From Gnetum montanum (lineage: Eukaryota > Streptophyta > Gnetopsida > Gnetales > Gnetaceae), in assembly GCA_015680685.1 (NCBI GenBank), contig MNCI01018050.1:210860-274859 (forward strand): a stretch of 64,000 nucleotides of DNA, written 5' to 3'. This document shows positions 11,884 through 22,144 of the stretch, piece by piece (the first letter of the stretch is position 1; each line of letters begins with the position of its first letter). A program made the position numbers and the translations under genes. The notes beneath the pieces were generated by a model. It was not told where the DNA came from and did no database searches. It saw nothing but the letters and a program-made list of their open reading frames with translations.

Positions 11884-14671
11884 CTATAATGGTTTAGTTA
11901 GTAAATCAACTAATTGATCACTTCTTTGAACATGCGTGGGCTTAATTTTATTCTTCTTCACTTCATGATTAATAAAGTAATATTTGATGTTAATGTGCTT
12001 TGTCTTCTTATGAATTATGTGCTCCTTAGACAACTGAATTGCTATTTTATTATCCACCAACATGGAAATTAGAAGCTCAACTTCAAAACCCAACTAAGAA
12101 AATAACATTTTTAACCATAAAATATGCTAAAGACATTTAGCCATAGTAATAAATTCTATCTCACATGACAATAGGCTCACACTAGTTTGTTTCTTTATCT
12201 TAAAATAAATAGGATTAGGACCATGGAAAATAAAGCAACTAGAAATTTCCTTATGATCATCTACATCTCCTCACCGATCAACATGAAAATAACATAAAAC
12301 TTTCCATCTCTATAAATGAACTTAATGCCAAAATTAACGCTTACTTTAACATACCTCAAAAGATGCTTCAATACATTAGGATACGACTTCCTTGGATCTT
12401 GCATAAACCTTGATAAAATGAACTTTATTATTCTAAATCAAGATTTCTATGACACAAAAATCTTAATGAACTAATCATACCTTTGTATAAGAAAGGGTCA
12501 ATCAATGAAGTATCATCTTTCCTTGAAAGCTTCATATTCTGGAGAAGTGAAGTTGCAGTAATCTTTGCTTCCTCTAGTCCATACTTTTCAATGAAGGCAT
12601 ATGCATACTTTGACTAATTAATCTTTAAATAATTTTCTTCCTAATAAATTTGGATTTCTACGAAATATTTTAGAACTTCCATGTTCTTCATCCTAAACTC
12701 ACCTTTCATATCATGCTTAAATTGCTCATTTAATTTTTTAGACATAGCCATAAAAACCAAGTCATCAACATAGAATGAAATAATTATGAAATCAAAACAT
12801 TCATGTTTAAAGTACAAGGTAGGCTTAAACATACAACTCCTATAAACATTCTAAAGAAAAATATTCATTAATTCTATGAAACAAAGCTCTTCTAGATTTC
12901 TTTTGGCCATACAAATCTTTATCCAGCTTGCACATCTTGTTATCTTATCCTTGAATCTCAAAACTTTTAGGATGATAAATAAAAACCTCATATTTTAATT
13001 TGCCATTCAGAAATGAAAAATTAACATCCATTTGATAGAGATTCATATATTTATGAGTAGCAAGGAAGAACATAAGATTAATAGTTTCAAATCTAACAAT
13101 AGGAGAAAAAAATTTCATCATAATCAACATGCTTCTTTTGAAGAAAATGTCTTGCTACTAGTCTAGCCTTGTGTGCACTAAGTTTACTGACTTCATTGTA
13201 TTTGATTTTGAAGATCCATTTGGTGTCAATAAATTTCTCCCCTTTTGGATTATTCACCAATTTCCAAGTTTCATCTCTCAATAGAGCTCATTTTCTTCAT
13301 CATGGCTTGAATCCAAACTTGAAATTTGAGATTCTTCTTGACATTTGAGGGATTATGTGCAAGAGAAGAATATGAAACATGGGTAATGATTTGACTTCTT
13401 ATCATTCTTCTATTAAATTCTCTACCCAAAATTTGAGAAGATGGATGGTCCTTTTCCACCCAAAGTATTGAGTTGTGCTTTTACTTCTTATCTTAATCAA
13501 GATTGTGAAAGTAATAAAAACCTATCTTTGATAAATCAAATACAACATTTCTATAGTAATACCACTTCTTATCAATGAGATCAAAACATTTATATCCACA
13601 TATTATTAAATCATAATAAAAAAAAATAAACACCTTTTACCTCTATCATCCATGTTATCTATAAACCAATTTAGAATCTTCACATAGTAAATATAATCAA
13701 ACACCTTTAAATGAGATAAATATAAAGGCTTATCATAAAGAAATTTATAAGGAGTCTTCTCTCTATTTGATGAAGTAATCAACCTGTTGAGCAAAGAGGT
13801 TGTCATGGGGATTGCCTCATGGTAATACTCATTCAAAATTGAGTCATATTTTAACAAACATCTTATTATCTCATGTAAGACACTATTTTTCCTTTCTGCT
13901 ATGCCATTGCTTTATGGTTAACATCCATATATGGTTTGTTTAACTATTCGACATTCAACATAATAATCATAGAATTCATTTGAAACAATGTCATCACTGT
14001 GATCTAACCTAATTACCTTAATCTTTAAATCAAACCTATTATCAACAAGCTTCTAAATATTCTTGAATGTGGAAAATAATTCATCCTTGGAATGAAAAAC
14101 ATATGACCAAGAATACCTAGAAAAATCATCAACAATTCCCAAAAAGTAACTTCCTTCATTTATTGTAGTTGTGAGCATAGGTCCAACAACATCCATATGC
14201 AAAAGTTCTAATGGATGTGCCATCTTCTCCATATGAGATACATGAGAAAAGGCCTTTTTCTTTCCTTTATGACATGTATCACAAACTTCATTAGGAAAAT
14301 TTAAGAACTTTGAATAAAAAGAAGCCTTGAATTTAACCAACTTCTCAATCTTTTTATAAGAAGCATGCCCAAGCCTCCAATTCAACATAACCTCTTCAAT
14401 CTTAGCTATAAATGAAAAAATTTCATCAATGTGATTTTGTAAAAAAGTGAGTACAAGATAATAAATTTTATTTTTATGTCTTGGAAGCTTAGCTATGACC
14501 CTCCTGGAGTCTAAAATTGTACAAATGTCATCTTCAAAAATAACCTTAATTTCCCTTTCGCCATATAACTAACTAAAAGAAAAGAATTAGAAAATTTGGG
14601 AACATAGAAAACATCATGGACATGCACTTGACTTCCATCTTTGATAGCAATAAGGAATTTTCTAATTCCTT
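11884..14671 (-). pseudogene. copia pol pseudogene (integrase, RT, RNase H), 3' of the LINE
   Basis: Minus-strand reading resumes just after the left LINE duplication with the end of the protease/pre-integrase region (DVFYVPKF). It continues to the GAG-pre-integrase motif (RLGHASYKKI near 14380), an HHCC-like CDTCHKGK, and an integrase core start with LLHMDVVGP and DDFSRYSW. RT follows, with WKLVNNPKG, DTKWIFKIK, KARLVARHFLQ, QMDVNFSFLNG and FYVDDLV (catalytic YVDD at about 12772-12761). RNase H ends with DNKIAIQLSK and ADLLTKPL-like DLLTKPL near 11884. Frameshifts and stops break it into at least six open pieces; the integrase second Asp region (about 14030-13860) is badly worn. Confidence 0.92.
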
Positions 14672-14684
14672 AAATGTGGATCTT
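14672..14684. repeat. LINE target-site duplication (left)
   Basis: AAATGTGGATCTT occurs here and exactly at 20896-20908. Thirteen bases is within the usual range for L1-type target-primed insertion. It marks the LINE 3' end on the minus strand. Confidence 0.92.
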
Positions 14685-14997
14685 TTTCTTTTGAGAAAGA
14701 GGTCAAGATTATATTAAAATAGCAAAAGTATGTTACAAAGATTACATGCGATTACAAGCGGTGGGCCACATGGGAAGGTCCAACCGAGAGGGGAGGACCC
14801 CCGAACCACAGAAACTGCGAGTGAGACGGTCAAAACAGAGAAAAGTCAAAACACCCAGGGGGGTACGAAGCCACCGAACGAACCCAGGGGGGCCCAACCC
14901 CCCAAACACCACAAAGAGGGGGGGGCACCCCCTCCCCCCACGACAACCTAGAAACCTGCAAAGCCAACCGGGGGGGGGGGGGGGGCAACCCCCAAAA
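14685..14997 (-). other. LINE 3' untranslated region
   Basis: Ends on the minus strand with GCTATTTTAATATAATCTTG and a CTCAAAAGAAA tail, a form seen in plant L1 3' ends. It contains a homopolymer of 16 G on the plus strand (14970-14985) and other G/C runs. A minus frame stays open through here to 14742, but its Pro/Gly/Cys composition tracks the G/C runs, so I treat it as untranslated. Confidence 0.65.
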
Positions 14998-16365
14998 GAG
15001 TACCACCCCTTACGGGTGTGTCGGCAGGCGCAGTTGGGGCATTCCAGCTCATGGAGGATATCGAGAGTGTTCCAGTGATCCTCCGTATCCATGAAATTGG
15101 CCACCTTTTGGAGGCCCTGCATAAGTGACTCCCGCCTACCCCTGTCGTCCTCCGAAGCCCCAGCATCAAGGTGGTACCGCACCGAGGTCCGGTAGATCTG
15201 CCGTCTAAGCTCTGCCGAGGAGCTCTCGTAGTTAATGCCCAAAATAAGGTATGGGCATCGCCCCTCCCATAGCCATTGTCGAGCATTATGCCCGTGGGCA
15301 CGGTCAAGCTATTTCTGCCGCTGGGCCTCCTCCTCCTGGAGGTTCTCCTATGCCGCCCGTGCCTCCAGCTCATGCCGTCTTTGGTCAGCCTCCTCGTGCG
15401 TAAGCTCCTCTTGAACCTGGGCCCTGATTTCATCGATGAGGCAGGCTCGGGAAGCCTCAGTAAGGAGCTCCTACTACCTGACCCACTCCTGCTCGCGCTC
15501 TGTGACCTGGGCCTCAATGTTGACCTGGGCCTGTGCGAGGGCCTCGTTCCACTTGGCCTCCCACTCTTCCCGCACCTTGTCCGCCGCTCGTTGCGTAGCC
15601 TGTTGAAGCTCCTCATCTCAGTTTCTTTGGTCACACGTCTCTAGCAGGGGGAAATCGAGCATTCGAGGGCCGCCTCGTCCGCATGGGCCTCCATCCCCGC
15701 AGAACCTAGGAACCCCAACCCAGGCACTGCCTCAGCCAGCGGCCTAGCCGAAGGGGAGCCCTCCGAGGAGATCCCCCGCGAGGGGGTAGAGGGCGAGGGG
15801 GGCAACCCCCCTCCCCCTCCCCTCGCCAGAGCAGCAAAATCAGACCAGAGTGGTAGCCACGACGCTTGAGCTTAAGGGTCTCTATAAAGCGGGGGAGGTT
15901 GACTGGGCTACCCAACCTGAGACAATGCAGGAAGGCAAAGTGAAGGCCCTGCAGCATGGAAGCATTGCCAGATTGGACGAAATAGCATTCAATCAAATCA
16001 GTTCCCCAGGCCCATAAGCATGGCAGAGAAGATCTGGGGACCTAACGGTTCTGAGTCCGGGGGATGGGCCCATCAAAGAACAGCTCCGCATCCTCCAGCC
16101 CACGGGTAGAGGGCAAGAGGATTTCCCCTGCGATCGGGGCCCCTAGACAGTTGGCAATCGAGGATTCATTGACCTAGATTTCGTGCTCGCGGAAGAAAGT
16201 ATGGTCGTTGACCTAGTTGGAGAAAAATGCGTCATCTGCTAGATCAAGGTCCCTGACTAGCCGTTGCAGTGGCTCACACCAGCCGCACTGGATCACCAAC
16301 TGTCAAAGTTCCTCGTCCACCTGGAACATGGCACAGTTCGGCTTGAAAGTGGGCATTTTTCCCAT
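14998..16365 (-). pseudogene. LINE third coding region: Transposase_32-like domain, coiled coil, Cys-rich end
   Basis: Starts at an ATG (16365) in the same frame as the end of ORF2, after a few stops, so it may be ORF3 or a C-terminal extension of ORF2. The first ~200 codons include DDAFFSN, FFREHEI, VNESSIANCLGAP, WAWGTDLIECYFVQSGN and LHFAFLHCLRLGSPVNLPRFI. This pattern resembles the plant-transposon Transposase_32 family (my judgement). Then comes a Pro/Gly-rich stretch, a frameshift near 15650, and a Glu/Gln/Ala/Arg-rich likely coiled coil (about 15600-15290; VREEWEAKWNEAL, VQEELTHEEADQRRHELEA). The end contains GINYESSSAELRRQIYRTS and ECPNCACRH. About nine stops interrupt it, mostly TAG. 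Function unknown; RNA or protein assembly is a guess. Confidence 0.6.
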
Positions 16366-16434
16366 GGTTACCTCGATTTCTTTTCACGCAGCGATAGCTT
16401 GGGAGACCAAACGCTGCGGAGGGGGGTGCTACTG

Positions 16435-18963
16435 CTACTGGAAAATGGCATTGTTCCATGCCTTCCATGCTACCCATAAAAGTAGGGTGGCTTGGGAGTC
16501 GCCCGTGAGGCGTCTTAGGGGGGCATAGCCACCGTGCACCATGTGGCACACATGCAAGGGCACTCCGCCGTGAAATGCAGCGTTGTTTCCGCCTTGGCAC
16601 TGCATGCAGGACACGTCGCAGTGCTTAGGATCCCGCACCGATACAGCAGGGCCCATACCAGCAGCGCATCATTTTTCAGGAGCCACAGGAAGAATTTAAT
16701 TTTTTCGGGCAGGCATCCCTGCCATATTTGCCACCAGCTGTCCATCTGCGGGTACTTAGTCATCAGGAGGGCCCGCGGCTTGAGGCTTCCCCAACCCAAG
16801 GTCTGCATTGTGCGTGTGTGCCGGTAGAGCCTCTACCATGGCCTCAAATCCCGTGCCCCCAAAACTCAAGGCAGATATTTGGCTTTCATGATTCGAATCC
16901 AGGGGATCGATTCTCCTTGGGGGCATGAAAATCGAAGCAATAACCATTGTTGCCCAATCATCAACTCATCCTCGAAGGATGTGATACCCAAGACCCCTGC
17001 ACTTCAGGGGCATGCTTCCCGCTCCCAGCGGACTAGATGAATTCTGCGCCCCCCTTGCCCCCTCCCAAATGAAGGTACGGACGAGAGTATTAACCGCAGA
17101 GATGACCGATTTCGGAGGGGTGGCCATGATCGCCACGAACCACACGATTGCCGTGAGGATTCCAGTGGCCACCAACAGGCACCCTTTGCAACTAAGGAAT
17201 CTGTTTGCCCAATGGCTCATTCTTCTTTCAATTTTTTCGAGCAGCGAGCCCCACGCCATGGTCCGTCCCCATCTGAATAGGGGGATGCCCAAATATGTGT
17301 CGTTGTACGTGCCTGGAAGGATATTCAGGATGTGTATCATCCAGTTTTAAACCTCAGCATCCACATTAAGGAAGTGGGCGGAGGATTTGGTTTGATTGAT
17401 TTCCAGCCCCACCTCGGCCGCGAGATGAGATAGGACAACGTTGATGCACCGTGCCTGTGGGACCATTGCTCTACTGAGCAACATCGTATCGTCCGCATAG
17501 TGTTCGGTCCGGCATGCCACGCCGGCAATGTTTAGACTGTCCATCCCCAAGGTGCTGCAGTAATGCTGCATTAAGTCCATGAAAATGATGAAAAGGAGGG
17601 GCGAGAGTAGGTCCCCCTACCTCAATCCCCACCCAGGGGAGGAGAGGCCCCATAAAGGCCCCCCCACATCAAAGGAAAAGCCAGTTGAGGACTGCATGTG
17701 GATGCACAGGCGGATAAACTGTAAATCAAACCCTTTCTTTAACATGATGGACTACAAGGCCTCCCAGCTGAGCGTGTCATAAGCCTTGGTGATGTCAAGC
17801 TTGAGGCAAAGCCCAGGAAAGCCTGTACTCCGAAGTGAATGAAACACCTCTTGCATGAGGAGGATTTGGTCCTGAATTGCCCGTCCTTGCACGAACCTCA
17901 CCTGGTTGATCCCCACCAGCTTGGGCATGATTGGCACAAGCCAACTCACCAGCATTTTGGAGAAGATCCTGATAAGAACATTGCAAACCCCAATGGGGTG
18001 GAAATGTTCCGGGTGGTGTGCGTCAGACTGCTTTGGGATGCAAACAATGTGGGAGAAGTTGAGTTCCCTTCGAATCTGTCTCTTGGCCAACATAAGATTG
18101 AATACATCTAGAATATTGGACCCCACAATATCTATGAACATTTTAAAAAATTCAAGGCTCGAACCGTCAAGTCCCATGGGTCCCCTCGGCCGGGTCGGTA
18201 GTCAGCCCAAATCTCCTCCACCAGCGGCCTCAACCATGGCTTGGCTAACCAGGCAGCTTCGAAGCGGAAGGGATGTTGGGCCCTGGGTTTATCCGGCCCA
18301 ATCAGGCAGGTCAGCGAGTGGTGATCAAAAACCACCCTTTCCTGCCCCACCACATAGATGGAGGAGTGGAGCAGGAGATTAGCGCTAAACCAAACTTGAT
18401 CAATCCAGGTGAGAACTTGGTCTAGGCCCTTCCGCCGATTACTCCATGTGAAGCGACAGTTCTCGATAGGCAAATCCACGAGGGAGAAGGTGGCCAGGAA
18501 GGCCTAGAACTCCGTAGCCCCCTGCGGTGGGGGGGCATCCCCCGGACTTCTCCCAAGGATGAAGGTGCTAGTTGAAGTCACCAACCACAAGCCATGACTG
18601 ATGGTCGGGGACCAGCGTCGCCACTCGGTTCAATTCGCGCAACCACTCCCTGCACTGCTGGGCACCGTAAAAGTTAGTCATCCAGATCCCATGCGCAGGG
18701 ATCTGGACAGTGGTGGCCCACTATGAAGCATCAAGGAGATTCATGACACAGTGGGTAAGAATGGTGAGTCTGCCAGCCCGACCCCAGCAGGGGTGCATGT
18801 AGGTAGTCCAGCCCTCCCACTGGAGGAAGCGCGACTCCGTGGGCTGTAGTTTGGTCTCTTGGAAACAAACAATGTGACAGTCTTCATCTCAGGTGATTCT
18901 GCGCAGGGTGTTTCTTTTGTAGGGGGTACCCTTTCCCCTGCAGTTCCAGTTGAACACCTTCAT
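16435..18963 (-). pseudogene. LINE ORF2 pseudogene: APE endonuclease, reverse transcriptase, zf-RVT
   Basis: Starts at ATG 18963 with MKVFNWNCRGKG. Endonuclease motifs follow in order: CFQETKL (catalytic Glu, near 18860), GDFN (near 18570), a frameshift near 18520, ENCRFTWSNRR, then FDHHSLTCLI. RT has LDGSSLEFFK, PIGVCNVLIRIFSKML, FVQGRAIQDQILL, LKLDITKAYD (17800), GLR-stop-GD, LLSPLLFIIF and the catalytic HYADDTMLL (YADD 17499-17488), then YLGIPLF and HWANRFLSCKG. The zf-RVT region has PEKIKFFLWLL, CPACSAKAETTLHFTAECP and LWVAWKAWNNAIF. The protein would nick target DNA and copy RNA there. The endonuclease joins RT at about 18180 with little linker, so a segment is missing. Frameshifts and stops make it non-functional. 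Confidence 0.93.
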
Positions 18964-19237
18964 GTATGACCAACAGTGCAACGTTGATAGACCTCCCGCA
19001 AGGTCTATTGCTACCCCAAGTCGATATCGCGCTGGGTTTGTTTATTTCTGGCACTGGTCTCGGTTGGTTGGCCCAGGTGGCTTTCACCGGCACATACCAC
19101 TAGGCTGCACCTTGGTTCGTTGGCCACAGGCGCTTGTGCCTAGCGCCGTCGGGTTCGGGTGCATCCCCTAACCACGTTAACCCACTCCCCTAGCAGGGGG
19201 AGCGCGGGTTCCTGCTCTGCAGCCATTGGAGGGGCAT
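18964..19237 (-). other. LINE ORF1 3' end / ORF1-ORF2 spacer
   Basis: Minus-strand DNA between the assembly gap and the ORF2 start. One frame reads Pro/Gly/Arg-rich sequence with two or more stops and runs in frame into ORF2, so it could be the worn ORF1 C-terminus. No domain is visible. Confidence 0.5.
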
Positions 19238-19683
19238 NNNNNNNNNNNNNNNNNNNNNNNNNNNNNNNNNNNNNNNNNNNNNNNNNNNNNNNNNNNNNNN
19301 NNNNNNNNNNNNNNNNNNNNNNNNNNNNNNNNNNNNNNNNNNNNNNNNNNNNNNNNNNNNNNNNNNNNNNNNNNNNNNNNNNNNNNNNNNNNNNNNNNNN
19401 NNNNNNNNNNNNNNNNNNNNNNNNNNNNNNNNNNNNNNNNNNNNNNNNNNNNNNNNNNNNNNNNNNNNNNNNNNNNNNNNNNNNNNNNNNNNNNNNNNNN
19501 NNNNNNNNNNNNNNNNNNNNNNNNNNNNNNNNNNNNNNNNNNNNNNNNNNNNNNNNNNNNNNNNNNNNNNNNNNNNNNNNNNNNNNNNNNNNNNNNNNNN
19601 NNNNNNNNNNNNNNNNNNNNNNNNNNNNNNNNNNNNNNNNNNNNNNNNNNNNNNNNNNNNNNNNNNNNNNNNNNNNNNNNNNN
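19238..19683. other. Assembly gap (446 N)
   Basis: A run of N within LINE ORF1. Its right side borders a G-rich low-complexity tract (GGGGGGCATGGGGGGGGAGG near 19687), which probably broke assembly. Coding content is unknown; open frames across it are artefacts. Confidence 0.98.
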
Positions 19684-20814
19684 CTTGGGGGGCATGGGGG
19701 GGGGAGGGGGGGCAGACAGGGGGTGCGTGTGACCTTTGCGACCCATGGTGACCTAGTTTCCCCCTTCGAACAACTTTCGTACCGGGGCTTTCAACCTCGC
19801 GTTGCGGATGCGACTGTCAACCTCACGATCTCTGGGTTTCTTGCACCACCCACACCCCTCAGGCCGACTGGCCTATTTGTTTGTGTCACGCGTCAGGGTG
19901 GGTTCCACCCCAAGGTTCTCGAAGGTGACCTGAAGGGTCTCCTCCCCCCCAGGAAGCTCCAACACGACTTCCCGGACAAGGTCAGTCTCCGATAGGCTAC
20001 GCCAGACGTAGAATCGTGCGAAGCCCATTCTCTCCATTGACTGCGTGACACGGTCGAACGCGATGAAGTCACCAAAAAAACCTGCCATTTTCGTGAGGAA
20101 CTCGAGGTTCCAGAGCTCCTAGGGAACGTCGGCCACCTGCACCCAGACCGGGGCCCGGGTGAACAAGTCTGCCTCACGGTGAGCCCCAGGGTGCCATGGG
20201 GTCAAGGCGAGTCCCCTTGCCCTGTAAAACCATGGGTCACCAAGCAGCATAGAATCCCAAGCCTATAGGGAGGGAAGGACGAAGAGGAGTAGGTCCTCAG
20301 ACAGGCTCCGAACATCGACATCCCCAACACGCCATTGCTCCCTCACCCACCGGTGAATAAGGTCTAGGGGCTGGCAGGACCCTCGGGAGATGAAACAGCC
20401 AATGAGGCTCCTCTCCATTGTTTAGATGTCCTCAGCCGGGGGATGGTTGACCTGCAATTGCAAGGTGTGGTCGCTGCGGGAGTGGGCCGCAATGGCCCCA
20501 GTCCCCAACCCATTGGGTCTATCCCGAGCAGAGGGGCCCATGCCTGCGCTAGCATCATCCGTGCTGTCAACTGTGGTTGTTGTGGCAGGGACTGTCATTT
20601 CCACGATGGTTGTTGCGGTAGTTGCTACTGCTGTGGCTACGCCTGGTGCTCCTGTGGTGCCAGTTGCTCCTATGGTGTCTGTTGCTCCTGTGGCGCCGGT
20701 TGTTGGGGTGGTTGTGGTGCCATGTGTGCTGGTTGTTGTTGTTGTTGCTGCGGTTGTGGCACCAGTGGCTGTAGTTGTGGTTGTGGCGCTGGGTGCGCTG
20801 AGTGCAGAAGACAT
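19684..20814 (-). pseudogene. LINE ORF1 pseudogene (DUF4283-like RNA-binding domain)
   Basis: Starts at ATG 20814 (MSSALSAPSA) with a Thr/Ala-rich tract of ACN/GCN repeats (about 20790-20590). It then has the DUF4283-type plan of plant L1 ORF1 proteins: MERSLIGCFISRG, LLLFVLPSL, LLGDPWFYRARGLALTPW (about 20240-20205), APVWVQVADVP, ELWNLEFLTKMAGFFGDFIA and GFARFYVW (about 20015). Pro-rich sequence follows at the gap. It would bind LINE RNA. Stops lie near 20428, 20265, 20120 and 19870. The Thr-rich N-terminus is unusual for the family and could be partly triplet expansion. Confidence 0.82.
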
Positions 20815-20852
20815 GCTGCCAAGTCAGTCCCTTGTTGAACATATTCTATTTT

Positions 20853-20898
20853 ATTCTCATTTAAATATGAAATCTTCAATTCTTCTAAAGCATTCAAA
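20853..20898 (-). repeat. 46-bp copy of copia gag at the LINE 5' junction
   Basis: Identical over 46 bases to 21462-21507 in the copia gag, same orientation. It sits between the LINE 5' end and the right target duplication, overlapping the duplication by three bases (TTT). It reads LNALEELKISYLNEN in both places. Confidence 0.9.
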
Positions 20899-20908
20899 TG
20901 TGGATCTT
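20896..20908. repeat. LINE target-site duplication (right)
   Basis: AAATGTGGATCTT, the exact partner of 14672-14684. Joining copia sequence across one copy continues the protease/pre-integrase reading (about KIHI then GIRKF, with one stop between). Confidence 0.92.
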
Positions 20909-22115
20909 CTCACCATCACTAACTTTGTTTATGCCCAAGTTACCATTGGGCTTATACTCAATAAAATCTTCTTTATGAGGAGTCATATGGTTTGAATAAC
21001 GATTGTTAAGGATCCATGTACTTGAAGTGATATTATCAGACATGGTGAATGTTGAAAATTTGAGTTATTCTAACAATATATAACCTGTTTTCCTCTATCT
21101 GTGATGTAGGATTTTCTACTTCTTGAGTATCTTGAATTGTAAGATTTTGAATACTAGCCTTCTACCAACATCTTTCTTCATAATGGCCTCTCTTGCTACA
21201 AATGGTACATAATGGAATTGATGAAGATGGTGCATCATGACCTCCTTTTTGGTGGAAATTTATCCTACTACCTCTAGGACCTTTTCTTTCTTTGAAAAAT
21301 TTTTGAAAACCTTTATCTCATGGCTAAAATATCCCTCTAAAATTTGGAGGGCTTGTGTTATTTGATTGCCTATCTTCTCTTGCATAGTTAAATCTACCTC
21401 CCCCTCTTTTTTCTCTAGTGAATCTTACACCTCTTGAAGGACCTAGAGTTGCAACATAAGCATTCTCATTTAAATATGAAATCTTCAATTCTTCTAAAGC
21501 ATTCAAACATGCAATCAACTCATCGATTGTATAGATGAAGAGGTCTTTTGTCTGAATAATAATTTTAATGATGGTGGAGAATCTGTAATCATTATAAAGA
21601 ACTTGCATCACCTTATTTACCTTTTGTTGCATTCTGAGGTTGCAATTGTACTCATACAAAGTTCTCAAAATAATGTGAATCATGTCAAATAAATGAGAGA
21701 GAGATTCTTCTATTGTAATCCTTAAGTTATCAAACTCAGTCCTATATTTCATTTTCTTGAACATCATGTTTGCCTCATTACCTCTATTTTCTTCTTGCAA
21801 GGTGTCCCAACAAGTCTTGGATATGTCTTTAGTAATAATTCTAGCTATAATTTCCTCTGAAATACTAGTAAAAATAATCATCTTCGTAAATGAATTCATT
21901 TTCCTATCTCTTCTAAGCTTATTCCTCTTATCTCTTGTCATTGGATTTGAAGGCACAAAAAAAATAATAAAAAATAAAAAAATAAGCTCGACATACTCTC
22001 ACACTTCATGTACTTGGAGGAGGGATTTCATTAGATATGATGAATAAGTAAAATCTTAAGAGTTATCAAAAATAACAATATACTTTGGAATGTGATTGAT
22101 TTGTTTTGTGGCCAT
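20909..22115 (-). pseudogene. copia gag and protease pseudogene, 5' of the LINE
   Basis: Starts at ATG 22115 (MATKQINHIPKYI), 16 bases after the primer site. The Gag core is open from 21956 to 21324, with KTCWDTLQEE, MKYRTEFDNLRI and LIACLNALEELKISY, matching copia Gag (UBN2-type). The zinc knuckle at 21209-21168 is intact: CTICSKRGHYEERC, C-x2-C-x4-H-x4-C. The protease follows near 21030 as STWILNNRYSNHMT, where the normal D-S-G triad has changed to N-N-R, so it is dead. The coding region then runs into the LINE insertion. Confidence 0.9.
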
Positions 22116-22130
22116 GAAAATGGATTAAAA

Positions 22131-22142
22131 GCTTTGATACTA
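22131..22142 (-). other. Primer binding site of split copia
   Basis: On the minus strand TAGTATCAAAGC begins two bases after the 5' LTR. It differs at two positions from the initiator-Met complement TGGTATCAGAGC. Confidence 0.8.
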
Positions 22143-22144
22143 AT

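Larger units (their letters stand above)
14685..20895 (-). mobile_element. L1-type LINE nested in copia, with extra downstream coding region
   Basis: A GC-rich block flanked by a 13-bp target duplication. Minus-strand order is 5' end near 20852, ORF1 (20814 to beyond the gap), ORF2 with APE-type endonuclease, RT and zf-RVT (18963 to 16435), a further coding region (16365 to about 14998), and a 3' UTR with a 16-base G/C run ending in an A-rich CTCAAAAGAAA next to the duplication. It lies in the same orientation as the host copia. It carries premature stops, an endonuclease-RT linker deletion and an assembly gap, so it is inactive as read. Confidence 0.93.

Noticed and set aside
14746-15644. 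Several long plus-strand and off-frame minus ORFs in the GC-rich block
   Set aside because: They are shadows of the LINE third coding region. GC-rich DNA has few stops, and only the frame containing DDAFFSN, WAWGTDLIE and the coiled coil continues sensibly across the region.
19159-19995. Long ORFs on both strands across 19.2-20.0 kb
   Set aside because: They run through 446 unknown bases; the N run supplies no stops.
20426-20995. Val-rich and Cys/Gly-rich plus-strand ORFs
   Set aside because: Antisense readings of the Thr/Ala-rich LINE ORF1 start.
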